Below, piece by piece: positions 27,571-36,296 of a DNA stretch of 64,000 bases (within the stretch, counting starts at the first letter, position 1; each line of letters opens with the position of its first letter). The notes beneath the pieces are model-generated. The model saw only the letters and a list, made by a program, of their open reading frames with translations. It made no database searches and was not told the origin of the DNA. The position numbers and the translations under genes are program-made. Origin of the DNA: Virgibacillus necropolis (GTDB lineage Bacteria > Bacillota > Bacilli > Bacillales > Amphibacillaceae); NCBI RefSeq assembly GCF_002224365.1, contig NZ_CP022437.1, positions 3,658,001-3,722,000 on the forward strand. The letters run 5' to 3'.

Positions 27571-29211
27571 ATGACATTTGCAAAAGCATTTTGGTCTCAA
27601 ATGTGGACATGGAATGATCAAGTAAAAGGAATGATGAAAGCAATATTAAGTTTCAATCTTATGGCAAAACTGTCAGGGTCCGAAAATACTGCAGCACCAC
27701 TTGAAAATAATCCAGCAAACAGAAACAAACAACAACAAAAGAAACCATCTAATTATACAAAACCGCAATTGATTGGTTTATTTGCTGGACCAGCACTATT
27801 TATTTTGATTAAGTTATTTATATCTCCAAATGAAATGTCAAATGAGGCTGTAACAGTTCTTGCTTCAGTAGCTTGGGTCGCTACATGGTGGGTAACAGAA
27901 GCTCTCCCTATTCCGATAACATCACTACTTCCGTTATTACTGTTCCCTCTCACAGGTGTTATGGAGACAGGGGCAGTGTCAGCCTCATACGGCGATCCAT
28001 TAATCTTCCTTTTTGCAGGAAGCTTCATGATAGCGCCGACAATGGAAAAGTGGAATCTCCACAAACGTATTGCGCTTTCCATCATAGCTTTTATTGGGAC
28101 TAATCCAAATACTATAATTCTTGGATTTATGGTTGCCACAGCATTCTTATCAATGTGGATTTCAAATACCGCTACAACAATGATGATGGTTCCTATTAGC
28201 TTAGCGGTAACAAAACAGGTATCTGATTCTTTGAAAAACAATACTGTAATTGATACCTCGCCAGGGAACTTTCCGTTTGGAACTGCTTTGATGCTTGGTA
28301 CCGCCTATTCCGCAACTATAGGAGGATTTGGTTCATTGGTTGGTGCGCCAGCCAATATTATTTTAGCTGCAACAGTAAATAATTTATATGGTGTAGAAAT
28401 ATCCTTTGCACGCTGGATGCTTTTTGGTGTACCAATGGTTATTATTCTTATACCTATTGTCTGGTTTTATCTTATTAAAATCGCTTTTCCGATGAATGTA
28501 AAGAATATACCTGGGGGGCGCGACATTGTTAAGAAAGATCTTAAAAATCTAGGTAAGATGAATTATGAAGAAAAAGTCATATTAACTGTATTTACACTCA
28601 CAGCACTAGCGTGGATAACTCGTGGTTTTGTACTGAACAAATTTATCCCTGGTATCGATGACACCATTATTGCATTACTTGGTGGCTTAATTCTCTTTTT
28701 AATTCCTGCAAAAAGTAAAGAAGGTAATATTTTAGATTGGGATACAGTTCTTAAACTTCCGTGGGGAATTTTATGGCTTTTTGGTGGAGGTCTGGCCCTG
28801 GCAGCAGGTATTATGAACTCTGGTCTAGATAAGTGGATCGGTGGACAACTTACTAATTTCAGTAATGTTCCCATTTTCATCACGATTGCATTAATCGTTG
28901 GTTTAATTACTATGCTTACCGAGTTTACTTCCAATACAGCAACTGCCACAATGGTGTATCCAATTGTTGCTGCAGCTGCTGCATCACTGGGCACTGATCC
29001 AATAGTCCTGATGGTTGCTGCTTGTATGGGGGCAACGTTTGCGTTTATGTTTCCAGTTGCTGCACCACCAAACGCAATTGTATTTGCAACTGGTTATATA
29101 AAAATGGGATCTATGGCAAAAGCAGGCATATGGCTCAATTTGTTGGGAATAATCTTTTCTGTCATTATTGTTTATTTCTATGTTCCTATTCTATTTGGAG
29201 GGTTGATGTAA
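27571..29211 (+). CDS. DASS-family sodium:dicarboxylate symporter (SdcS type)
   Basis: A 546-residue membrane protein. After a polar N-terminal tail (about 65 residues, Gln/Asn/Lys-rich) come 11 or more TM helices. The two SNT signature motifs of the divalent anion:Na+ symporters are present, SNTATTMMMVP in the first half and TSNTATATMVYP in the second, with PAPPNAIVFATGYI-like APPNAIVFATGYIKMG near the C-terminus. Probably imports tartrate, malate or succinate with sodium. ATG at 27571 follows AAGGAG. Divergent from tartrate dehydrogenase and adjacent to the GntR gene. Confidence 0.88.
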   Translation: MTFAKAFWSQMWTWNDQVKGMMKAILSFNLMAKLSGSENTAAPLENNPANRNKQQQKKPSNYTKPQLIGLFAGPALFILIKLFISPNEMSNEAVTVLASVAWVATWWVTEALPIPITSLLPLLLFPLTGVMETGAVSASYGDPLIFLFAGSFMIAPTMEKWNLHKRIALSIIAFIGTNPNTIILGFMVATAFLSMWISNTATTMMMVPISLAVTKQVSDSLKNNTVIDTSPGNFPFGTALMLGTAYSATIGGFGSLVGAPANIILAATVNNLYGVEISFARWMLFGVPMVIILIPIVWFYLIKIAFPMNVKNIPGGRDIVKKDLKNLGKMNYEEKVILTVFTLTALAWITRGFVLNKFIPGIDDTIIALLGGLILFLIPAKSKEGNILDWDTVLKLPWGILWLFGGGLALAAGIMNSGLDKWIGGQLTNFSNVPIFITIALIVGLITMLTEFTSNTATATMVYPIVAAAAASLGTDPIVLMVAACMGATFAFMFPVAAPPNAIVFATGYIKMGSMAKAGIWLNLLGIIFSVIIVYFYVPILFGGLM

Positions 29212-29231
29212 ACAAAATCACCTCGCAATAC

Positions 29232-29272
29232 AAAAGGCAGTTTCCTTTATTTATTATAGGAAACTGCCTTTT
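29232..29272. terminator. Bidirectional terminator between the DASS and GntR genes
   Basis: AAAAGGCAGTTTCCT / AGGAAACTGCCTTTT perfect stem; serves both convergent genes. Confidence 0.85.
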
Positions 29273-29278
29273 ACCGTT

Positions 29279-30046
29279 TTAATCTATGTTTTCATTTTTA
29301 TCTATTCTATCCATAGCTGTCAGAATTTCCCTTTGGGCACGTCTTCGATGGGACTGCATAACCATACGAGAAGCGGTACCGTCCTTTGTTCTCATACATG
29401 AAACGATTGCTTTATGCTCCACAATTGAACGAAGAGGAATTGGACGTTGATTGATAGTAAATAATCTAGCCCTATAAGACTGATCCGAATAACTATCAAT
29501 AACTGCACTAAGACGTTTATTTTTTGCGTACCCAATAATTGAGGAATGAAATAAATCGTCTAGAATTGACCATCCTTTTAGATTCCTTTTTTCAAGCTCT
29601 TCCTCTTGTTTCTTAATTATTGATTCAAGGTAATCAATTTCTGTATCGTCAACTTTCATAGTAGCGTTCTCAATAGCAAGTCCATCCAACGTTTCGATAA
29701 TTTCATAGATATTCTTAAGATCTTCCTTTTCAATTGGATCGACAATGAAACCTCGTCTTGGAATCAGTCGAACAACCCCTTCTATTTCTAAACGTACTAA
29801 GGCTTCTCTAACAGGAGTTCGGCTCATCTGAAGTATATCACTCATCTCCCGCTCCAGTATTGCCTTTCCAGGGGGAAGGATTAAATCCCGAATAGCAAGT
29901 CTAATAATATGGTAAGCGCGTTGTGGTAAACGATACTCATCTATTCCCTCTAAACTATCAATAAATAGTTGAAATTCATTTTCCATATTATTTAGTTTAA
30001 ATGAATTTTGTTTTTCTTCATCAGTAATTATATTTTTCTTTTTCAT
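29279..30046 (-). CDS. GntR/FadR-family regulator (FCD domain)
   Basis: A 255-residue regulator. Winged helix at about 45-110 (AYHIIRLAIRDLILPPGKAI, then LQMSRTPVREALVRLEIEG, RRGFIV), followed by an all-helical FCD ligand domain (YEIIETLDGLAIENA; LDDLFHSSIIGYAKNKRL with the metal/ligand His; ALVEHKAIV-like RSIVEHKAIVSCM). Members of this branch respond to organic acids. The ATG at 30046 follows GGAG at 9 nt. Its position and the palindromes in the tartrate promoters and its own promoter make it the likely local regulator. Confidence 0.85.
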   Translation of the reverse strand: MKKKNIITDEEKQNSFKLNNMENEFQLFIDSLEGIDEYRLPQRAYHIIRLAIRDLILPPGKAILEREMSDILQMSRTPVREALVRLEIEGVVRLIPRRGFIVDPIEKEDLKNIYEIIETLDGLAIENATMKVDDTEIDYLESIIKKQEEELEKRNLKGWSILDDLFHSSIIGYAKNKRLSAVIDSYSDQSYRARLFTINQRPIPLRSIVEHKAIVSCMRTKDGTASRMVMQSHRRRAQREILTAMDRIDKNENID

Positions 30047-30106
30047 TTTAGCCTGCTCCAACCTTCATTTTTTTACTTATTCTTTTAGTTTGAGCATTGA
30101 ATTAAC

Positions 30107-30142
30107 TTAATTAATTATATATAATTAATTAATTTGTTGCAA
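30107..30142 (-). promoter_or_regulatory. Promoter and palindrome upstream of the GntR gene
   Basis: Minus-strand TTGCAA (30137-30142), 17-nt spacer, TATAAT (30114-30119). A perfect 26-bp palindrome, TTAATTAATTATA and its mirror (30107-30132), covers the -10 and spacer; its ATTAAT arms echo those of the tartrate promoter operators, suggesting autoregulation. Direct repeats of TTAATTNGTTGCAAA lie at about 30130 and 30153. Confidence 0.6.
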
Positions 30143-30159
30143 ACATTTCAATTAATTAG

Positions 30160-30368
30160 TTGCAAAACTGTTCCTATTATTCCCTTCTACTTTTTTTCTC
30201 ACTATCTTTTTTTATTAAACAACCTGGCTCGATATTGCCGCTTAATTCGGCCGTTACGAGTGGACGTTAGAGTTATATTCATACTTATCTTTTATTATAA
30301 AATAAGCGGCAAATGTCAGTAGTATTAGGGTAAATATAAGAAATGAATATGCTAACCTTGGTTAAAAT
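30160..30368. other. Gap without a supported gene
   Basis: Low-complexity AT-rich sequence between the GntR promoter and the DUF3951 gene. Short frames here have no ribosome binding site or family resemblance. Confidence 0.35.
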
Positions 30369-30566
30369 TCACTTTTCTTTATCATCCGCTTCTTTTTCTT
30401 CTTGTTCCTCATAAAATTCATCTTCCGTTTGCCCAGCTATATAATCAAACGGCGTATAAGAATTATCAGGGCGTTCTTTCTTTATAACTATCTTATAGGC
30501 AACAATGCAAATTAAAGTCACCATTACAAAAACAAAGATTGCGGACGAATACGGTAAAAGTTCCAT
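30369..30566 (-). CDS. DUF3951-type single-pass membrane protein
   Basis: A 65-residue protein: one N-terminal TM helix (about residues 8-27), then the segment YTPFDYIAGQTEDEFYEEQE that marks DUF3951 proteins of Bacillaceae, and an acidic/lysine tail. Function unknown. GAGGTGA lies 7 nt before the ATG at 30566; the in-frame ATG at 30572 is too close to it. Confidence 0.65.
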   Translation of the reverse strand: MELLPYSSAIFVFVMVTLICIVAYKIVIKKERPDNSYTPFDYIAGQTEDEFYEEQEEKEADDKEK

Positions 30567-30638
30567 TTTCATGTCACCTCTTTTGTTTTCATATTCCCTC
30601 TACATCTACTACCTACCTTAATTCTTTTCCCATTATTA

Positions 30639-30851
30639 CTACGCAAAACCTACAACTTTATTAGATTCGTTTATGTATTTTATTCCCTGGAACCCCGGAT
30701 ATGTTGAGTGTTTTATAATAGTTTGCTTAGCTTCGTTGATATCATCAGAAGTATAGTCATACCCTATAAAGGTATTACAATATATCACAGCTATTGCATC
30801 TAAATCCTCAACATTACCCTTAAAGAACTTCATCTTTTTTGAGTTAAGCAT
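30639..30851 (-). pseudogene. Truncated GNAT-like acetyltransferase
   Basis: A 70-residue frame resembling only the first third of a GNAT N-acetyltransferase: KFFKGNVEDLDAIAVIYCNT (helix 1 region) and a strand ending NKVVGFA, where the fold normally continues into the acetyl-CoA-binding core. A TAG stops it there and nothing downstream continues the fold. Start follows GGTGAT. Most likely a decayed gene; a short functional protein cannot be ruled out. Confidence 0.5.
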
Positions 30852-30886
30852 TATAATCACCATTCCTTAGCATCGATGGGGCAACT

Positions 30887-31639
30887 TTACCGTCTAAGTT
30901 TTGCAATCAATCGCAGAATCTCCAGGTAAAGCCATACCAATGTCACCATTAAACCAAATGCCCCGTACCATTCCATGTATTTAGGTGCATTACGTTTTGT
31001 TCCTTTTTCGATAAAATCAAAATCTAGCACTAAGTTCAATGCCGCAACAATAACAATCCCTACACTAATCAAAATGCCGATTGGGCCACTGTTGTGTAAA
31101 TACAAAACGTCACCTATGCCGAAAAGTCGCATAATAAAGGTTGCGAGGTAAGCAAGGAAAATAGCCCCCGTCGCACATATGACCCCTAATCTGAATTTTT
31201 TTGTGACTTTAATCAGCCTGGTTTTAAACGCTAATAACATAACTAACAGAACGCCGAAAGTTAACATTGCTGCCTGAACTGTAATCCCACTAAATTGCGA
31301 TTCGTACACCGCTGAAATACCACCGATTACAAGACCTTCAGCCAGCGCGTAAGGAATGGAAGTGAATGGTGCTACTTTCGGAACAAATATTGTAATTAAC
31401 GCAAGAATAAAACCTACAATCAACCCAAGTATCAGTAATCCTGAAACGGCTGAACCATTTCCATTAAAATACAGATTCCATACATAGGAAGCAGAAATGA
31501 AAAGCACCAAAAACATGATCATCGTTCGATTGACAGTTCCTTGAAATGTCATCGATGATGCACCATCATTTCTCACACGAAAAGATTTATCATTTAAAGT
31601 CGGATTTGATGTTCTTGTATACGAATTTGATCTAGCCAA
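30887..31639 (-). CDS. Bax inhibitor-1/YccA-family membrane protein
   Basis: A 250-residue protein with seven TM helices after a 40-residue hydrophilic N-terminus. It belongs to the PF12811-like branch of Bax inhibitor-1 relatives: GTVNRTMIMFLVLFISASYV, PYALAEGLVIGGISAVYE, and LDFDFIEKGTKRNAPKYMEW with the acidic residues of the putative proton/calcium leak site. TTG start after GGAGG. Role in bacteria uncertain (ion leak or stress tolerance). Isolated gene. Confidence 0.8.
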   Translation of the reverse strand: MARSNSYTRTSNPTLNDKSFRVRNDGASSMTFQGTVNRTMIMFLVLFISASYVWNLYFNGNGSAVSGLLILGLIVGFILALITIFVPKVAPFTSIPYALAEGLVIGGISAVYESQFSGITVQAAMLTFGVLLVMLLAFKTRLIKVTKKFRLGVICATGAIFLAYLATFIMRLFGIGDVLYLHNSGPIGILISVGIVIVAALNLVLDFDFIEKGTKRNAPKYMEWYGAFGLMVTLVWLYLEILRLIAKLRR

Positions 31640-31725
31640 TTCAATTCCTCCATCTTTAAAGTTCTTCTTGTCTTATTATTTCGCCGTACACGTTGCCTTA
31701 TTCCCTATTATTCACCCTATATAGT

Positions 31726-32655
31726 TTAATCTCTCCGCTTGTTCTTTGTACTTTTTTTGACTATCAAAAATGTAATCAAACCGATACATCCTAACACCAA
31801 AAGAATTGGTAGGTTTCCAAATAGGAAAACGAAAAGCCCAGAAAAGGTTGAGATAAGGAAATTAATACTTTTCAAAAATTGTTGTTTGGTTTTTTCCCAT
31901 GTATTTAAATCATCTTCATTGATTCCTGAAATCGTTACATTATTTTCTTGAATTTGAATCGTAACAGTTGCTAGGTCAGCTTTATTTTGCAAGTATTTCA
32001 TTCGACCAGTTATTTGTTCAATCTCTCCTTGGACTTTAGCCAAGTCTTCAGAAATGGCTAAAAGATCTTCCGTTTTTTCCGCTTGCTCCATAAAAGAAAG
32101 TAGCCTATTCTCCACTACATGTTTAGATTTCAGACGTGATTCCAGATCAATATATTCCTCCGTCACGTCCTGACCAGAAATGGAGCTTTCCAAAACTTCA
32201 CTACTGCCTTCTTCGACCAGCTGAATAAATTCACGAAACTGATCCTGCGGTATTCGAATCGTCATCTGTCCATTCGTTGACCCTTTTTCGGAATCACCGT
32301 ACATGTTCGATTCCACAACATATCCGCCACGATCCGATACTTGTGTTTGAATATCGTTTACAGCTTTTTGATAATCTTTTACCTGAATAGATAGATTGGC
32401 GGTATAAATAATTTTTCTATTTACATTACTTATTTCGTTTTCTTTTGATTCAGCGGCTTCTTGGGATTGCCTATCCTCTTGCTCGTTTACAGAATTGCTT
32501 GTTCCTGTAGGAGAACCACCAGATTCCTCTGTTATATTTTTTTCCATACTCTCAGCAGCCTTATCAGCCGAGTCACTGCTTTGTTCTTCATTGCTACATG
32601 CTGCTAAAAAGATACTAAAAGCAAAAACTATAATAATGATCAACCACTTTTTCAC
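31726..32655 (-). CDS. DUF4349-domain lipoprotein
   Basis: A 309-residue surface protein. Signal peptide with lipobox FLAAC (Cys about 20); Ser/Glu/Asn-rich linker to about residue 80; then the DUF4349 domain (RKIIYTANLSIQVKDYQKAV, a β strand region, SRLKSKHVVENRLLSFMEQA and a coiled coil ISEDLAKVQGEIEQITGRM), and a C-terminal TM helix with a basic tail. Anchored at both ends. The GTG at 32655 follows GGAG; another GTG at 32664 is possible. Function unknown. Confidence 0.75.
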   Translation of the reverse strand: MKKWLIIIIVFAFSIFLAACSNEEQSSDSADKAAESMEKNITEESGGSPTGTSNSVNEQEDRQSQEAAESKENEISNVNRKIIYTANLSIQVKDYQKAVNDIQTQVSDRGGYVVESNMYGDSEKGSTNGQMTIRIPQDQFREFIQLVEEGSSEVLESSISGQDVTEEYIDLESRLKSKHVVENRLLSFMEQAEKTEDLLAISEDLAKVQGEIEQITGRMKYLQNKADLATVTIQIQENNVTISGINEDDLNTWEKTKQQFLKSINFLISTFSGLFVFLFGNLPILLVLGCIGLITFLIVKKSTKNKRRD

Positions 32656-32824
32656 CTTAACCACTCCATCCCGTTCAACATCCAGCAGAATGAAGACATT
32701 TTCTGATAGAGGCTAAACTGATTTTAGATATATACGTAATTCATTGGAAAATGTTTCAGAAAAAATTTTGTAGATGTTAGACGTTTGTAATAATTCATCT
32801 AAAAACTCCTTTTAATTTTTATGC

Positions 32825-32864
32825 AAAAAAACATCCCATATCACAAATTGTGACTATGGGAATA
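32825..32864 (-). terminator. Terminator of the TRAP operon
   Basis: CCCATAGTCACA / TGTGATATGGG stem (one mismatch) followed on the minus strand by seven T, about 11 nt after the dctM stop. Confidence 0.8.
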
Positions 32865-32874
32865 TTTTTATTTA

Positions 32875-34152
32875 TTATTCAAAAAGTCCTGGTAAATACA
32901 TGGACACGCTTGGAATATATGCTACTAATAATAAAACGACAATCATGACAGCGTAAAAAGGTAACATGCCCTTAGATGCCTTTTCAATCGGTATTCTACC
33001 AATTGCTGAACCTACGAAAAGTACTGAACCAACTGGTGGTGTTATCAATCCAATTCCTAAGGCTAGAATTAGTACTACACCAAAATGAACTGGGTCCATT
33101 CCTACACTTGTCGCAACAGGCAGTAATATAGGTGTTGCAATTAAAATAAGTGGTGCCATATCCATAACCATTCCTAATAATAACAAAACTATAAGAATCA
33201 TAAGGATAGTTATAGCATCATTTGGCGAAATGCTTAATAAACCTTCTGATACTAAAGCAGGTACTTTTAATAGTGCTAATAGCCAACCAAATGAGGAAGA
33301 AGCACCAATTAAAAATAGAACCATTGATAACGTTTTAAAGGTTCTTTGTAAAATAATCCCCATTCTAGCAAATGGTATTTCCTTATATACAAAGAACGTG
33401 ATGACAAATGCATAAAGTGTTCCAATAGCAGCAGATTCAGTAGCTGTAAACAGTCCACTTAGTATACCACCCATAATAATTACTATAGTAAACAGACCTA
33501 ATAAACCATCCCTTACAATTTTAGGTATTTCTTCTTTTTTAACTGGTTCACCTTTTGGATATTTACGTTTAACAGCCATCATATAAGTTAAAATCATTAT
33601 TCCTATTCCTAATAACAAGCCAGGACCGAGCCCACCCATAAAGAGTGCACCAACGGATACACCTCCAGCAGCTGTAGAATATATAATCATATTATGGCTT
33701 GGTGGAATCATTACACCTTGAGTCGAACTTGAAATAGTTACAGAAACAGAGTAATCAGAATCGTACCCTTGTTTTTTCATCATTGGAATTAAAACAGATC
33801 CTAAGGATGAAGTATCAGCAAGTGATGATCCTGATATCCCTCCAAAAAACGTACTGGCCAGCACGTTTACCATCGCAAGGCCACCCCTGACTTTTCCAAT
33901 AATTACATTTGCAAGGTTGATTAATCTATTTGATATCCCACCCTCATTCATTATTTCACCTGCAAGTATAAAGAAAGGTATCGCCAATAATGAAAATGAA
34001 TTTAACCCCCCAACCATTCGTTGCAAGATAGCCGCAGGATCAAATCCCATGTACAACCCCGCAACTAAAGAAGATATTATAAGGCAAAGGGCAATTGGGA
34101 TTCTAATTATAAGGAGCAGTATAAAACTACCGATTAAAATCAATACTTCCAT
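32875..34152 (-). CDS. dctM: TRAP transporter large permease DctM
   Basis: About 425 residues, twelve or so TM helices, full-length TRAP large subunit: PFFILAGEIMNEGGISNRLI, FGGISGSSLADTSSLGSVLI, QGVMIPPSHNMIIYSTAAGG and SGLFTATESAAIGTLYA are family signatures. Moves the substrate with Na+ using DctPQ. Start at 34152 follows GAGGGG and overlaps dctQ by 26 nt. The substrate is probably a sugar acid from the operator shared with the glucuronidase operon (inference). Confidence 0.9.
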   Translation of the reverse strand: MEVLILIGSFILLLIIRIPIALCLIISSLVAGLYMGFDPAAILQRMVGGLNSFSLLAIPFFILAGEIMNEGGISNRLINLANVIIGKVRGGLAMVNVLASTFFGGISGSSLADTSSLGSVLIPMMKKQGYDSDYSVSVTISSSTQGVMIPPSHNMIIYSTAAGGVSVGALFMGGLGPGLLLGIGIMILTYMMAVKRKYPKGEPVKKEEIPKIVRDGLLGLFTIVIIMGGILSGLFTATESAAIGTLYAFVITFFVYKEIPFARMGIILQRTFKTLSMVLFLIGASSSFGWLLALLKVPALVSEGLLSISPNDAITILMILIVLLLLGMVMDMAPLILIATPILLPVATSVGMDPVHFGVVLILALGIGLITPPVGSVLFVGSAIGRIPIEKASKGMLPFYAVMIVVLLLVAYIPSVSMYLPGLFE

Positions 34153-34654
34153 TCTCCCACCCCTCACTTACATCAGTTAGGTCTTGATGCATTCCTTTTT
34201 TAAACAATAATTCTATTCCATATATCATTATGAACAAACCCGCTATCGGAATAGATATATATATAACACTGGAAGGCCAGCCTGTCCCCGGCATCGTTGA
34301 TCTCCCCATTAACATAGTAAACTGCCATCCGTTATAAACCATAAGGATCCCTAACCCTATTACAATTACTTTCGCTACATAATCAAAAAAATCTTGAACC
34401 TTTTCTGGCATCGCATTAACTACAAGACCTAACGCAATATGTAACTTTTCTTTAAATCCATATGCTATTCCAAGAAAACTCACCCATACAAAGAGTATTC
34501 GCGATAACTCTGCTGACCAGGAAGGGGTGTAACTGAAAAACTGACGTGAAAAAACTTGAATAATTATTACGACTACCATTGCCGCTAGCATAGTTAAGGC
34601 AGATATTAAAAGTAGCTTATCAAGGCCACTTTTAATCATTCTTAATGCTTTCAT
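34127..34654 (-). CDS. dctQ: TRAP transporter small permease DctQ
   Basis: A 175-residue protein with four TM helices (about 16-38, 50-68, 90-110, 132-152), containing SAELSRILFVWVSFLGIAYG, typical of DctQ. AGGGAGG precedes the ATG at 34654; the frame from 34699 is not supported. Middle gene of dctPQM. Confidence 0.88.
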   Translation of the reverse strand: MKALRMIKSGLDKLLLISALTMLAAMVVVIIIQVFSRQFFSYTPSWSAELSRILFVWVSFLGIAYGFKEKLHIALGLVVNAMPEKVQDFFDYVAKVIVIGLGILMVYNGWQFTMLMGRSTMPGTGWPSSVIYISIPIAGLFIMIYGIELLFKKGMHQDLTDVSEGWENGSIDFNR

Positions 34655-34725
34655 AGAAGTTGCCTCCCTAAGATAATTGGGGGTGTGGGGTCTCCCCACC
34701 TTCCCCTTTTAAAAATTAAATAGAG

Positions 34726-35727
34726 TTACTCTGTCAGTTTGTCGATCCAATCTCCATACTGTTCTTCATACTTATCATAAATTGGTTGAACCGCTTCTCT
34801 CCATGGAGTAATATCATCGACCTCGATGATTGTACTCCCATTCTCTTTTACAGCTTTTCTTGATTCTTTTACCAACTCTGCCCAAGCTTCACGCTGAACA
34901 GGTACTGATTCTAAAGCAGCTTCTCTAAACGCCTTTTTATCTTTATCACTTAAACTATCCCATAATTTTTGAGATGCTAGTAATACTTCTGGAACACCCT
35001 GATAACCATTGTCTGTAAAGTATTTAGCTACTTCGTAATGATTAGCAGTGTAATAACTTGGGAGGTTATTTTCCCCTCCATCAATTACTCCTGTTTGGAT
35101 CGCTGAATATACTTCTCCATATTCCATAGGGGTTGCAGAGGCACCTAAAGCTTCAACAATATCTATTGCCAATTCGGAATTTTGTACACGAAGCTTAAGC
35201 CCTTCCATATCTTCAGGAGTTTTAATAGGACGTACTGAATTGTAGAAGCTTCTCTCACCCGAATCATAAAAAGCAAGCCCGACCAAGTTCGATCCTTCAA
35301 ATGTACTCAAAAGTTCCTGACCTACTTCACCATTTAGCTTTTTCCATTTTTGTTCATTATTTTCAAATAAGTACGGCATGGATAGTACACCAATATCTTC
35401 TGAAAACTCCGCTAATGGTACAGCGTTAACTCTTGTTAAGTCAATAGATCCTAATTGTACTTGTTCAATTACACTCTTCTCTTCACCTAGTTGTCCGCCA
35501 GCATAAACTTCTATTTTATAGCGCCCATTTGTTTTTTCTTCTACTAGTCTAGCAAACTCTTTCGCTCCGATAGTAGTCGGATAATCCTCAGGTTGGTTTT
35601 CAGCTAACCTTAATGTAATCGGTTCCTCTGAATCTTCTGAAGCCCCTTCAGATCCCCCACCACATGCTACCAAAACAATCACTAAGAAAAACATAACTAA
35701 AAATAACGATAATAACTTTTTATTCAT
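34726..35727 (-). CDS. dctP: TRAP substrate-binding lipoprotein DctP
   Basis: A 333-residue solute-binding protein with lipobox VLVAC (Cys about 22). The TRAP SBP fold follows: LRLAENQPEDYPTTIGAKEF, VYAGGQLGEEKSVIEQVQLG, GLKLRVQNSELAIDIVEALG with the conserved Arg that binds the substrate carboxylate, and AIQTGVIDGGENNLPSYY. ATG at 35727 follows AAGGGGG. The promoter, a cre box and a XylR-type operator lie upstream. A uronate substrate is inferred from the regulon. Confidence 0.88.
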   Translation of the reverse strand: MNKKLLSLFLVMFFLVIVLVACGGGSEGASEDSEEPITLRLAENQPEDYPTTIGAKEFARLVEEKTNGRYKIEVYAGGQLGEEKSVIEQVQLGSIDLTRVNAVPLAEFSEDIGVLSMPYLFENNEQKWKKLNGEVGQELLSTFEGSNLVGLAFYDSGERSFYNSVRPIKTPEDMEGLKLRVQNSELAIDIVEALGASATPMEYGEVYSAIQTGVIDGGENNLPSYYTANHYEVAKYFTDNGYQGVPEVLLASQKLWDSLSDKDKKAFREAALESVPVQREAWAELVKESRKAVKENGSTIIEVDDITPWREAVQPIYDKYEEQYGDWIDKLTE

Positions 35728-35816
35728 TTTAGTTTCCCCCTTCAAATTATGTAGCCATAAAGAAGTAACATGCTGTTTCAATACCGTAAAATATTCACTC
35801 CCTCACAAACTTTTTT

Positions 35817-35838
35817 ATTTGTTCGCTAAACAAACTAA
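35817..35838 (-). promoter_or_regulatory. XylR-type operator upstream of dctP
   Basis: Minus-strand TTAGTTTGTT, spacer TAGCG, AACAAAT. Same arm sequence and 5-nt spacer as the B. subtilis XylR operator. It lies about 20 nt downstream of the -10 box. Confidence 0.7.
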
Positions 35839-35841
35839 TTA

Positions 35842-35887
35842 ATTAAGCGCTTACAAATATTATAATTGTCAGAGTTTAAATTATCAA
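35842..35887 (-). promoter_or_regulatory. dctP promoter with cre box
   Basis: Minus-strand TTGATA (35882-35887), 17-nt spacer, TATAAT (35859-35864), followed directly by TGTAAGCGCTTAAT (35842-35855), a near-consensus cre box at the start of transcription. Confidence 0.75.
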
Positions 35888-36240
35888 GTAGTTTTTAAAG
35901 AAATATGCGAAAATTCATACCTTCAATTATTAATTCTTGTTTTACTTGTTTCTTATAGAAGTTGTATTCAAATGTTTTTTCCTTCTTTCCAAAATTTCAA
36001 TCACATTCAACACAGTAAGTATTTTACATAAATCTTTAAATTAGTTCTGTTTGTCCAATTTTTGCTACTTAAAATTGCCACTATGCTTATTCATTACACT
36101 TCTCTGTGATTATTCATCTAAAAACTTCTTTTGCTTTTCATGCATTCCACTAAAACACAACCAAATTTACAAGTCCGCTTATAACCGGTAATAATGGAGT
36201 AACGACGACACCCAAACCTGTAAGTAAATATTAAGGCTAA
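35888..36240. other. Gap between the TRAP and glucuronidase operons
   Basis: No supported gene. A 26-codon hydrophobic stretch on the minus strand (about 36160-36235, reading GLGVVVTPLLPVISGLVNLV) without a start site may be a remnant of a membrane protein or chance. Confidence 0.3.
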
Positions 36241-36241
36241 C

Positions 36242-36282
36242 AAATAAAATTCCAGCCTCCGTAAGAAGCTGGAATTTTATTT
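36242..36282. terminator. Terminator of the glucuronidase operon
   Basis: AAATAAAATTCCAGC / GCTGGAATTTTATTT 15-bp perfect stem, 15 nt after the stop; symmetric. Confidence 0.8.
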
Positions 36283-36296
36283 GTTATTTAGTTGAG

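Noticed and set aside
28563-28994. 143-codon minus-strand frame
   Set aside because: Antisense shadow of the DASS transporter gene; rich in Pro/Ser/Ile as expected from reversed membrane codons.
36160-36235. Short hydrophobic minus-strand frame
   Set aside because: No start codon with ribosome site and only about 26 codons; could be chance in AT-rich DNA.
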